A stretch of DNA of 64,000 nt. It comes from Cryptomeria japonica. Lineage: Eukaryota > Streptophyta > Pinopsida > Cupressales > Cupressaceae. Position 1 is the stretch's first letter. Every line of letters starts with the position of its first letter. The translations under genes and the position numbers were made by a program. The notes beneath the pieces were generated by a model. That model was not told the origin of the DNA, did no database searches, and saw only the letters and a list, made by a program, of their open reading frames with translations. Location: positions 263,238,925 through 263,302,924 of the forward strand of contig NC_081415.1 in assembly GCF_030272615.1 (NCBI RefSeq). The letters are read 5' to 3'. Below are positions 46,873-58,900 of this stretch, one piece after another.

Positions 46873-47886
46873 TTATTGTCTAGTATAGCTCATTGCTTTT
46901 TTTTTATTTATTTGAGGGATTTGAGACTTTTATATAGCTAATATTTTCCTTAAAAACTAAGTATGCTCTTCTCCTGCATTCTCATGTGATCTGGAGAATC
47001 AGAACAGTTTAAAGGAAAATAGCTTCTAGTTAAATCTGGTTTACATGTATGTGTTCTTGTGAGATCTGGGTGATTACAACTTTGTGGTAAAATTGGAAGC
47101 TTAATAAAAATTTCCAGAGTGTCCATAAGGCTTGACAAAGTCAAAAGTGACTTTTACTTCACCAAAATCAGAGTTTGGAGGACACAGTAAAAAATCAGAG
47201 TAAATTTTTTTTACTGGAGTTGTTTTCATTTCGGCTTTAGTGTTCCAACTTCTGTTCACTTTCACAAAAAATGATTTTTGGGTTTTCTTCCCAACATCGA
47301 AAAACTTTTGGGTTTCAGATGGTATTTCCATAAAATTAATAAATGTTGTAGAAATCGAGCATGAATAGGGCCTAAGCCGTTTTTCTATCAGGGAAATTCA
47401 ACAACATTTCTTAAAAGTTGCACAACTTTTGCCTCAGGTGTCAGATTTTTGCAAACAAATACTTGATGGAAAGTTGGAAATGAGCACTCTCCATTATTGC
47501 AAGTCTAATTGAAATTTTTTGCCTTTGTCTATCAGATATTAAAGGTTGGATCAGCTGCTTCTTTTTCTCTTCAACTGGTCATGTCTTTCTCCTCACAACT
47601 TTGTTTTTCAAAAACTAATAGTTGTTGGAAAGGTATTGAGATAAATTAAGCAATTATAAGGCTAATTTGTTTCAGATCTGTCTCAAATTATTTGTATTTA
47701 AAATCTCTATTGGTTTCTTAAAAGAATTGTAATCTAATAAAAAGCCTTGTAAATGCACTAATTATAAAGTGCCAACCTTGTAATATTTAGGGGGGTGATT
47801 TCTGAGACTAGTGAAAAGTGGGGGTGTCTCTTGTGCCTTCTTTCTTGCACTTTTCCTGATTCTTTGCAATCTTATTTTCTACTATC

Positions 47887-50800
47887 ATGGATGCATCTAT
47901 AGTTCCACTTTTAACACCATATAATTATTTTGAATGGAAATCTAAGATGATAATATATCTGAAAAGACATGGATATCATCATGTTACTATGGGACTTGAA
48001 ATTGAACCTCAAGATGCTACAGAAAAGATTAAATGGTTGAATAAATGTGATGAAGCTTTTGGTACTCTATGTATGTCAGTCTCTCTAGACCTTCTTTTTC
48101 ACATTGAATCTACCACTACACCAAATGCAGTGTGGACCACTTTGGAAAACCTCTTTGGTAAGCAAGATGAGCTAAGAGGTCATCAATTAGAGAATGAACT
48201 CATAGGGTTGAATCCAACCAATTTTGATACTATACAAGACTTCTTCACTAAACTTAAGTCTGTAAGATTGCAATTGGAACGGTGTGGAACTAAGAAAGAT
48301 GATAAGCAACTAATCTTGAGTATTCTTTCTAAGCTTGGTCCTAACTATTCTGTGTTTGTTTCTACATTCTATGCTACAAAATGTGCCCTAGGTACCACAT
48401 TCAAAATGCCTTCTCTCGATGAATTTGCTACAGAACTCACTAGGGAGCAAGACAAATTGGTTCAAATGGGTACAATAAAACCCTCTAAGTCACATGCCTT
48501 AGTTGTAAATCAAGGCACACAAGAACAAAAAGGGTCTAGTAAGCAAGATAAGAAACAAAAGAACTAAGGAGAGAAGAAAAAAGATCAAAAATCTGCTACT
48601 TCAAAAGTAGATAATCAGACCTCTTCATCAAGAGGTGAACAACCTGAGAAGGAGAAGGTCAAGTGTTCTTATTGTAAGAGGCCTAGTCATGATGAGAATA
48701 AGTGTTTAAAGAAACAAATTGATCACCTTTCAAATCTTCTTGAAAAGAATAATATCAAGGTGCCTGATTCAGTCAAACAAAGTTCATCAGAAGGATCTTC
48801 TAAGGATATAGATAAGAGTAAAGGGAAAGGAAAGGGTAAGGCCCTAGTTGTTGTTGCTTTACAACCCAATACTTGGATAATTGACTTGGGTGCTTCGCAC
48901 CATATGGCTTCTTCAAAAGATGATTTCACCTCTTTAGAGCCATGTTCTATGCCTTCCATACTAATGGGTGATGACACTCTTATTGAAGTGCATGGGAGAG
49001 GGTTTGTTGATGTGGGTGAAGGAACATTTAAGGATGTCCTTTGTGTTCCATCTTTATCAACTAATCTCCTATCCATTTATCAAATCACTCACACTGGTTC
49101 TAGCAAGCGAGTTGAGTTCACACCAGATACAGTGGTAATCAGTGAAATGCATAATGGGTCTACTATTGCCGTGGCAAAAGCAGATCATCAATCCAGATTA
49201 TATCAGTTTTCTCACTTTGTTTCTGACTCTCCTTCGACAGTTTTACTCACTCATGCAGATGAGATTAGTTGTTTGTGGCATCAACGATTTGGCCACTTGA
49301 ACTATCGTTACTTGCAACAACTCAGTAAACAAGACATGGTTTCAGGGTTGCCTTCTATTCGATTTTCTGATGGAGTTTTCCAGGGATGTATTCTTGGTAA
49401 GCGTCCTGAGGAGAAGTATGATAAAGGAAAAGCATGGAGAGCTCCACAGCTATTGGAGTTCATACATAGTGACTTGGCAGGACCATTTCCACAACCATCT
49501 TTCAGCAGGGCTAGATATGTCTTAACATTTATTGATGACTTATCTTGATTTACATGGGTTTACTTTCTCAAACAAAAGTCTGAGGTATTTGAGAATTTTC
49601 TATATTTCAAAGTTTTTGTAGAGAAACAATCTGGGAAGTTCATCAAGATTCTGTGTACAGATAATGAGGGTGAATATGTTAATAATCAGTTTGAACAATT
49701 TTGTGCTTCAGAAGGTATCAACATGCAGCACACAGTTCCATATAGTCCTTAGCAGAATGGTGTCGTAGAATGGAAGAATAGGTCCTTGAAGGAGATGACA
49801 AATTGTATGATTCACTTCAAGTCTTTGGCACCTCAGTATTGGGCAGAGGCGATCAATTGTGCATGTTGCATCCAAAACCGAGTTCCTCATAAAGTTGTGA
49901 AGGGGGTAACTCCTTTTCAAGCTTGGACTAGTTGGAAACCTATAGTTAAGCATTTCAGAGTGTTTGGTTCTCTTGCATGGACCCACATTCCAGCAGAGAA
50001 ATGCAAGGCTATGGATCCGCAGAGCAAGCCTTGCATATTTGTTGGGTATCCAGATGATGTCAAAGGGTATAGACTTCTCCATCCCTCTACACATGAGTTG
50101 TTCATTGAGAGGAGTGTTAATTTTGAGGAGAGTTCTTCTATTTCTTCTCATACCACTTCTCCATCCACTATCACATTGGAGACATTTAATGATGATGACA
50201 GTTCTTCTGAGGATCTTAATCCTCCTAATCCTATTGAGGAGTCTTCTTCCTCCACTTCAGATGGTGATAGTGATGGTGAGGATTTACATTCTTCTCATAG
50301 TCATCCTTAAGAGGTTGATGATTCTCCCCCAGACTCTCCAACTTCAGTGCCTCTTTGGGCTTGACAAACTTTTGAGTCAGCAGGAGATTGGCTTGGTGAT
50401 CCATTAGATTCTAGAAGAACTAGGTCACAATTTCAGCAAGCTCCACATCTCTTCATTGCTTCGGCTTCTGATCCATAGTCTTTTCAAGAAGCTACAGGTG
50501 TTCCCGAATGGGATGCTACAATGCAAGAAGAGTTTAATTCCTTGGAAAGGAATCACACATGGGATTTAATTCCTCTTCCTAAGGGAAGGAAACTTGTTTG
50601 ATGCAAGTAGATCTATCAAACAAAATTTGTAGTGGATGGGTCGGTTGATAAGTATCAGGCTCGCTTGGTAGCAAAAGGCTTTTCCCAAGTTCCAGGGGTT
50701 GATTACTCTGAGACTTTTGCTCCAATTGCTAAGATGAATTCCATCTAGCTTGTCCTTGCTATTGCTGCAACCCATTGTTGGGAATTTCATCAAATGGATG

Positions 50801-51963
50801 TCAAGAGTGCATTTCTTCATGGTGATCTTCACGAGGAAATCTACATGGTGTAGCCACAAGGGTTTGTTCAAGATCCTTCACTTGTGTGTCGACTTTAAAA
50901 GTCTCTCTATGGCCTCAAACAAGCTCCTCGAGCTTGGTATGCCAAGATGGACTCCTTCCTTCTAACAGTTGGTTTTACTCGATGCCATTTTGATCCTAAT
51001 GTCTACATTCTGCACCAGGATGATACTCTCACATTTCTAGTTCTCTATGTTGATGACTTATTGATCATAGGGAGTCACTCATCCACCATCAAGGTAGTGA
51101 AAACTGCTCTACATGATAGATTTATGATGTCAGACTTGGGTCTTCTACATTACTTGTTGGGAATTGAGATTACTCAATCTTCTTCAGGCATCTTCCTTGG
51201 ACAACCCAAGTATGCACTCGATATGCTCTCTAGATTTCGCATGGCGGACTGTAAGCCTGCACCTACTCCTTTTTTGTCTGGGGTCAAACTTGAGGCTAAG
51301 TACTCTTCACCCTTGGTTGATAGCACTTTATATCGACAAATTGTTGGGAGCCTCATCTACTTGATTCATACGAGACCTGACATTTCATATGCGGTGGGCA
51401 TGGTCTCTAGATTCATGCAGGAGCCACATGAGTTGCATTGGAAAGTAGCTAAGAAGATTCTCCACTACATTCAGGGTACTCACAATTATGGAATTCAGTA
51501 TGTAGTAGGCATGGATATTGACTTGGTGGGATATACGGATTCAGATTAGGCGGGTGATTCTCAAGATCGCAAGTCCACTTCAGGGTATTTCTTCTCACTT
51601 GGTTCTGGTCCAATTCATTGGTCGAGTAAGAAGCAGTCTACAATTGCTCTTTCATCAATAGAGGCTGAGTATCAAGGGGCAGTTAATGCCACCACTGAGG
51701 CAAATTGGCTTCAGAATATTCTCACTGAGTTTGGTATTCCAGTTAGGAAGCCTACTATCATCTTTTGTGATAATCAAAGTGCTATACAGATCTCAAGAAA
51801 TCCAGTTCATCACCAGAGGACGAAACACATTGAGATACATATGCACTATATTCGGGAGCTCATTCAGGAAGGCATCATTGATCTTAAGTATTGTTCTACA
51901 ATGGAGCAAACTGCGGACATCTTCACCAAACCCTTCACCGAAAGCAAGTTCCTTCATTTGTGA
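47887..51963 (+). pseudogene. Copia gag-pol polyprotein, nonsense-inactivated
   Basis: One unbroken frame of 1,359 codons begins at ATG 47887 and ends at TGA 51961. Gag of the UBN2 type (YNYFEWKSKMIIYLKRHGY) spans the first ~220 codons, followed by a CCHC knuckle (CSYCKRPSHDENKC, 48663). The protease active site reads WIIDLGASHHM, with Leu where Ser is invariant. The pre-integrase finger lacks one Cys (FQGC). Integrase starts at HSDLAGPFPQPS and keeps FIDDLS and DNEGEYVNNQFE. RT carries YVDDLLIIGS (51047) and RNase H carries ALSSIEAEY and ADIFTKPF. In-frame stops lie at 48565, 49546, 49750, 50308, 50362, 50476, 50599, 50608, 50746, 50851, 50896 and 51547. No frameshift was found. Confidence 0.95.
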
Positions 51964-52037
51964 TCTCTGCTTGGGATACGACGGGTGTCTACCTCAGGAG
52001 GGACTTCTTAGTCCTCCTTTCTTTCTCTCCTTATTTA

Positions 52038-52166
52038 GGGGGGGGCTATTCCTCTTATGGGGGGGCTTCTTCTTTTGGGGGGGCTATCTATGTACATGGG
52101 TACCTAACATGGTTGCATTTGTCGGGACCCATATTTTCACCCACCTAAGCTACACTTAAGGGGGGG
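52038..52166 (+). promoter_or_regulatory. Four G7-G8 tracts; last is the polypurine tract
   Basis: G runs lie at 52038-52045 (8), 52059-52065 (7), 52077-52083 (7) and 52160-52166 (7). The last directly abuts the 3' LTR and is the PPT. The three upstream runs lie just after the pol stop codon and are separated by pyrimidine-rich spacers. Confidence 0.85.
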
Positions 52167-52804
52167 TGTTAGTGTAGGTTTTTTATTTTCCTTATGTTAG
52201 GGGGTATTTATTTTTCCTACACATATATTATTTAAGCTTGCTTAGGTTAATAGGAGTGGTTTATATGAGGACACATGGTGAAATACTTCAGCTACATGTG
52301 TAACTCTCCACCTCACATGGGTAGTTGAGTTACACACCCTCTTTTGGCTTGTTGTGCCACCTCTCATAACCACTATTTTGTCATTTCCTAAGTGGGTTAT
52401 GGTGTAGTTGGGTTTCACACCCTCTTTTGGCCTTATGTGCCAACTTTCTCAACTCCTTTTTTGTCTTCATGTAAGGAGGCTATGCCACATGTTTTGGCAT
52501 TTACCAAGAAGGTAAAACCTCCCACTTTTTATGGGGAATAGGAGTTAATGCACCCCTTGGATGTATATGCTTATATTTTTCTATATAGAAGCACTATACT
52601 CTCACCTTCACTAGTTAAGTTAGTGGAGTGATAGCTCAGTGAGAGTCTTCTCCAAATTCTCCTCTGTCTCTATTTCTCTCTCATATTGAAATTATCTTCA
52701 TTCAGCTATTTTGATCTTCGATCATCCATTGTGTGAGGAGTTGCATGTGATCTACGACTGACATCAGATCTTGGCTCGATTCTCACTTCTCGCAGAATCT
52801 CACA
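52167..52804 (+). repeat. 3' LTR of the copia element
   Basis: A direct repeat of 46206-46860, starting TGTTAGTGTAGG and ending TCTCACA. It is followed by the AATTT target duplication. Confidence 0.95.
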
Positions 52805-53900
52805 AATTTAATTGGATGAAATGGCCAACCTAGAAATGTTATTTTTTTACATTGAGATAGTTTTGAAAATTGTAAGATTGACCCTATAACCTCTTGAAAA
52901 TTTAGCCAAAATGCACTCAACAATGGAGCTTGGGCCAAATTTGTCCCAAAAAAATAGGTCTGATTTTTTAGGGTCATTAGACTATAGGATCTAATTCTCG
53001 AAAATGCAAGTTTCATGATGAATTATGATATTTCAATGGGAAAAGTGTTATTATTTTTGAGTTTTTGAAATAGGTAAAGACAAAAACTAATTAAAATGAT
53101 GAAAGATAAATGGTACGCCTAGAATTAAGGGCCCAAATAAGAGTGTGATAAGATTTAAATTAAGATAGACTCATATTCTTGAACTAATTATTAATTAAAT
53201 ACATATGGTCCTATAATGCATAGTAAAATGAGACACACATAAGTGATTACCAAAAAAGTGTGGAATTGGACACCCTAATTAGAGGTGTACAATTTATGAT
53301 GATATATTAGTCCCCACTTTAGCGATCATATGAAATTACATGCATATGCAAGATAAAGTATAGAAAAGTAAACATTCATGAAAAAGAAATGTATTTGTAA
53401 AGGTGTTGAATGAAACTCAAAGTATAGCAATACCTACAATACAATGTTAGGAACCGCATTCTGCAAGACCACTTTGTCAATCAAAATCATAAATCACCTA
53501 AAATGCTTACTAAGAATAATGAAATCAAGGGTAGCTATATGCTTTCTACTTGCTACTTAGGAGGTAAAAATAAGGTTTCATGTATATTGCTTTCAATTGT
53601 GAAGGATAGGTGATTACAAATGCTCTCAATGAGGTTCAAAATGACTCAATGAGCATTTGGAAATATAGAGGACTAAAACTTGATTCCAACATATTAGACA
53701 ACACACGAATCAGAGTCCTCTAGGTGAAGATATCAAAGGATTAGTGACACATGGCAAAATAAGGGTTTATAAAGAATCTTACCTTTAAAAAGTGCAAATC
53801 CCACTATTCATTTGCCTTATTCATCTTTTGTGTTTATTGTAGAGTGGTCTACCAAGGTCAAGATGTCGAGTTAAGTGGTACCTTCTAGGTAAGTAAATAA
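52805..53900 (+). repeat. Dispersed repeat R1, copy 3, right part
   Basis: It aligns with copy 1 at 330-900: GTGTGGAATTGGACACCCTA, CCCCACTTTAGCGATCATAT, GCATATGCAAGATAAAGTA, TTAGGAACCGCATTCTGCAA, TGCTTACTAAG. It is more diverged than copies 1 and 2 are from each other. 53901-54256 holds no recognised feature. Confidence 0.7.
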
Positions 53901-54256
53901 TTGGTTGGTTGAGTCTGTCATAGGTGCCAAGATGGAAAAAAATTCACTTGTGCATGGTTGCAAGTTAGGTCTTATAAACTTCACCACCAAGAAGAGTTAT
54001 ACATATCATACCCTTGGAATCTTAAAAGCTCATACTTAGTATTGATTTGATTGATGTCCATTAGGTCAAAGATCAATTTCTATTGCAAGGTAATAGAGTG
54101 TTATTATGGGTTTAGTGACCATATAATGATAATAAGAGTTTATAGATACATTTTTATTAATGTGATATCTATGATGTAGTTGAATTAGAGAATGATAATG
54201 GATGTCAAATGTTCATAATCTTTGTGAGTGATTAGTTAGAGAGCAAGGTACATGAG

Positions 54257-55868
54257 TGGTACAGGAGCACCTAGGACTTAGGCTTATATATATTTCTCAT
54301 TTTGGCTTGTACTGACCCTAGCCAAGTCAGGTATTGAATAAGGACTCCAGGAGGGTCCAAGAGTGAGTGTGATGAGTGAAATGTAAGCCTATTTTGAGTT
54401 AGATCTTCCTAGGTTTGCATTTTGTACCTAGGTAGTGGTTTGAGTAGGTAGTTGACCTTCTTGATGGTCAAAAGTGTCAAAAATTGGTATAGGAAATAGG
54501 GAGGGTTAAATTAGTCTTAGACATGTTTAAAAATTCATGTGTGATGACTTAGAATAGGCCTCATAGGTTGAGAAGGCCAAAAAGTGAAAAAGTGCAAAGT
54601 TGCAAAAAGTTGTCATGACAACTTTTGTCCTAATTTGATTAGCGATGGAGTTAGGGATTGTCCAATGCCCTAGAAAGACTCCACATGTGGGAAGTGATAT
54701 AATAACCCTCACTTTCATGGTTACCAAGTTTGGAGACTTGATTTTGTAAGTTTAACAATCTGAAACTACTCATTTTCAGACTAGTTGGCAGCATTTTGGC
54801 TTGTTTTGTTCATTTTTGTAAATGCAAAATGGATTGAATCCATTAATCTAGAAATGGATTGAGTTTCTTTGGTGTGTTACAGAGTTTTTAGTTCCATTTC
54901 AAGCTTTGTAGATAGTTTCCATTAGTGTTTTCTTGTTTTGGTTTGCACACAACCAGTTTTGGCTTGTACAACAGCTTTATGTAAAATGGTTGCCCCATGA
55001 ATTCCACACGTGCTACCATCACGGAATATTGGGAAATGAAGGGAAACCACTTGTAAAGTGTACATATGTAGGGACAAGTGCTGGAGATGATTTTCAATAT
55101 GGTTGTCACCTTGTTCTATGTGAGTTTTGGAGCAACCCAGCTAGAGGAAACAAGGTGAAATTGAAGTGCAAAGTGCAAGGGTGAATGCCAAACCACCATC
55201 TAATATTTTGGAGGGGTACATGAATTTAGAAAAAAGTTTTCAATGCAAGGAGAAGCCTTGAAAAAATCATTTTATTCCCAAACACCAACTTGACCAGTCA
55301 CTGTCGGTTAGAAGGCCTAGAAACCCTTCAAAACCCTCATTTTGGGGTTAGGAAATTGTACGGTAGAGTAAGGAGCCCAAACCACAAACTAACTTGAGGT
55401 TAGATGATTCATTGAAGAAAATCCAAACTTTCTATGGGGTCTTTTGGACCGTTTTCACTCAAGCCCTAGAAAACCGGATTTTGGAGGCCTAATAGGGCTG
55501 ATTCCTTGTAGCCCTTTTCTAGGAAAAATATTGAAATCGGTAAGAAAGCTAATGATTGCAAACCTCAAATGGACCCAAAAGGCATTAAAAACATGTTAGT
55601 AGCCACCTCCACACCTCTGCATCAACTCACAATAGTAGGAGGTCAATTTGACAAGTTGAAGCCAATAATGAGCACATGGGAAGCATTGTGAATTGGTAGG
55701 GTTACTAGCTAAAACACTTGAAGCAAACACCTTGGAATGGTTAAGAAGAAAGCCCTAGAAGTGATTGAGAAGGAATTGGAGGTCTAGAGTGCAATTAGGC
55801 CTAGAGAGTTGGTGGAATTGAGAAACACCAACTAGGTGAAGTGTTAGCAAACTAGGTGAACCCCATCA
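54257..55868 (+). repeat. 5' LTR of the chromovirus
   Basis: Aligned by eye with 60444-62064, the two LTRs differ by scattered substitutions of a few percent. A short frame at 54933-55184 also exists in the other LTR (61177-61371), but only because the LTRs are copies; it has no domain. Confidence 0.95.
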
Positions 55869-55871
55869 AAT

Positions 55872-55884
55872 TGGTATCAGAGGC
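55872..55884 (+). promoter_or_regulatory. Primer-binding site, tRNA-Met
   Basis: TGGTATCAGAGGC begins three bases after the LTR end and complements initiator tRNA-Met, the usual chromovirus primer. Confidence 0.9.
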
Positions 55885-55909
55885 TATAAGATTTGGGGTA
55901 GGTGAGTAG

Positions 55910-58900
55910 ATGTCCTTAGTGAAATCTATAGGAGATAACAACATGGTGACCAATGCAGAGTTGGCAAAGAAAGTGGATGATCAGGGGGAAGAGAAAATAC
56001 TCCTGAAGGAGAAGTTGCTAGAATTGGAGAGTAAACTTGGTGAGGTAGAAACCAAGGCAGATGAAGTGTTGGTAAAGGTAGAAGGAGCAGAATGGAAGGG
56101 TAAAGAAGTGTCAGAGATTGACAAAGTACCTAAACCTGACCCTATCCTAGAACAAGAACCTTTCCTGAAGGCATTGAAGGCCTTAAGTGGGAAATCAAAG
56201 AAGGATTGCCATTGTTCACTGGTAAGATGGAGGCAGAAGTGGTCCTAGAATGGATAAAAGGCATGGAGAACCATTTTGAATGTGAAGGCATAACTGAAGC
56301 CCAAAGAGTCAAGGTGGCCAAGTCAAGGATGAGAGGAGATGCTCTCACATGGTGGAAATTTGTGCAAAATGAGAGGAAGAAAATGGGCAAAGCACCCATC
56401 TCTTCTTGGAAAGGGATGTTAGTCAAAATCAAAGAAGTTTATCTCCTTGATGAATATGAAGTACAAATTCATAGGAAGAGGCAAAACTTAAGACAAAAAG
56501 ACCTTGATATCAGTACCTATACGGAGGAGTTTCACAAACTTAGCCTTAGATCTCATGTGGTGGAAGAAGAGAGTCTCAAGGTCGCTAGGTACCTAAATGG
56601 TCTATGGTGGAACATCCAAGAAGAAATCAGTCTAATGAGCTCAAAAATAGTCCATCAAACCTATCAACTTGCCCTTAAGGTGGAAAAAAAACTGAAAAGA
56701 AGGCATGACTCAAGTAGCAATAGGGGCAAAGGTAGAGGAAGGGTGTCCAACAGTGGTTTCAGAGGAAGATCTAGTGGCCAAGGTAGAGGTTCCTCATACT
56801 TTGCAACAATGAAGTGTTACCATTGCAACCAACTTGGTCATCCAACATATAGGTATCCAGAGAAGGGATCATCATCACAAGGTGGTGAAAGAAGAGTGAA
56901 CTATCTTCAAGAAGAGACTTCAAGCAGAAAGACTTCAGAGGTTGCCCTAGAGTCAGAGGTAGGTGACAAATTGATGATAAGGAGAAATTTGATCAAAGAA
57001 GTGGTTAGAGAAGAGCCAAGCCAAAGAAGGTCCTTATTTAGGATCAAATGCAAGATTATGGACAAATTTTGTAAAGTGATCATTGATTCAGGGTCAACAG
57101 ACAACATTGTGTCAAAAGAGGTAGTGAGTAAGCTCAAATTGCAAAGGATACCTCATAACAACCCTTATAGAGTCGCTTGGTTGAACAAAGGCCAACATTT
57201 CCTAGTCAATGAGAAAGAATGGGTGGATTTTACCATTGGGAGGTATAAGGACAAGGTGTTATGTGATGTCCTACCCATGGATGCATGCCATCTTCTATTG
57301 GGAAGACCATGGCAATTTGATAGACAAGCTATTCATGATGGAGCCAAGAATGCATACTCATTCAAGAAAGATGGAGTCACATTCAAGATTCAATCTATCC
57401 TTGAGGAAGGTGAAAAGAGGGCAGCAGGTCCTAATGCTCTTTTGGTGAGTGAAAAATAGTTCTTGAAGACACTTGAGGAAGGTGAAGGTATAGGGTTTGC
57501 ACTAGTAATGAAGCCCAAAGAGGAAGACAAGAAAGAGCAGCCAGATTTGCCAATACAGGTGCAAGATTTGTTGAATAAATTCAAAGGCATAGTAAGTGAT
57601 GGACAGCCAGCCACCTTATCTCCTAAAAGAACCATAAGCCATCAAATATACTTCATTCCTGGAAAATCCTTGCCTTATAAGATAGCTTATAAAATGACTC
57701 CCCAACAAAATGTTGAGATTGCCAAGAAAATCCAAGAGCTCTTAGACCAAGGCCTAATTAGGAAAAGCATTAGCCCTTGTGTTGTCCCTACCGTATCAAC
57801 CCCAAAGAAAGGTGGTACTTGGAGATTGTGTACTGATTCTAGAGCTATAAATAGGATCACCATCAAATATAGGTTCCAAATTCCTAGAATAGAAAACCTA
57901 ATGGATTGTTTAGGAGAAGCCAAGTATTTTACCAAGATTGACCTTAAAAGTGGATATCACCAAATTAGGATTAAGGAGGGTGATGAATGGAAAACTGCAT
58001 TCAAGACTACAAAGGGTCTCTATGAGTGGCTTGTAATGCCATTTGGCTTATCTAATGCTCCAAGCACCTTAATGAGACTCATGAATGAGGTGATGAAGGA
58101 CTTCATAGGTAAATTTGTGGTGGTATATCTAGATGATATTCTCATTTTGAGTAAGGATAGGGCAGATCATATTAATCATTTGCAAGATGTATTACAAAGA
58201 TTGTATGATGAAAAGCTAACCATGAACTTGGATAAGTGTGAGTTTTTTAAGTAGGAGTTGGTTTACCTTGGGTTTGTGTTGTCTCAAGGAAACCTCAAGA
58301 TGGATCCCAGCAAGGTTGAAGCCATTGTAAATTGGCCTACTCCTAAGTCAGCAATAGAGGTGAGAAGCTTCCATGGACTAGCTCAGTACTACAGGAAGTT
58401 CATTAGGAAATTCAGTGCTATATGTGCACCAATGTTAGACACCATTAGAAGTGGAATGAAGGCAAAGTTTCAGTGGAGTGAACAAGCAAACAAAGGTTTT
58501 GAAACCTTGAAGGAGAAGATAGCTACTCAACCAGTGCTAGTGTTGCCTAGTTTTGAGAAACTTTTCATAGTGGAATATGATGCAAGCAATGTTGCAGTAG
58601 GTGCTTTCCTAAGCCAAGAAGAAAGACCAGTAGCCTTCCATAGTGATAAGTTAAGTGATGCCAAGAGAAAATACTCCTCTTATGATCTTGAGTTATATGC
58701 TTTAGTGCAGGCTTTGAGGAAGTGGAGACATTATCTCCTTCCTAAGGAATTTGTAGTCTATACGGACAACCAAGCATTGAGTTTTCTAAATTCACAAGAC
58801 AAAATCAGTCATAAACACATGAAATGGTTGGTGTACATGCAAGCCTACACATTCACCATTAAGCACAAGAAAGGGCAGTTAAACCAGGCAGCTGATGCAT

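Larger units (their letters stand above)
46206..52804 (+). mobile_element. Full-length Ty1/copia retrotransposon
   Basis: LTRs at 46206-46860 and 52167-52804 begin TGTTAGTGTAGG and end TCTCACA. A perfect target duplication AATTT lies at 46201-46205 and 52805-52809. A tRNA-Met PBS follows the 5' LTR and a G7 polypurine tract precedes the 3' LTR. The single gag-pol frame (47887-51963) has the copia order Gag, knuckle, protease, integrase, RT, RNase H. The LTRs are very similar by eye, yet 12 in-frame stops make the copy inactive. It sits inside R1 copy 3. Confidence 0.97.

Noticed and set aside
49708-50151. Minus-strand open frame of 147 codons
   Set aside because: Antisense shadow of copia integrase.
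54933-55184. Open frame repeated at 61177-61371
   Set aside because: Both copies lie in the two LTRs of one element, so conservation reflects recent duplication.
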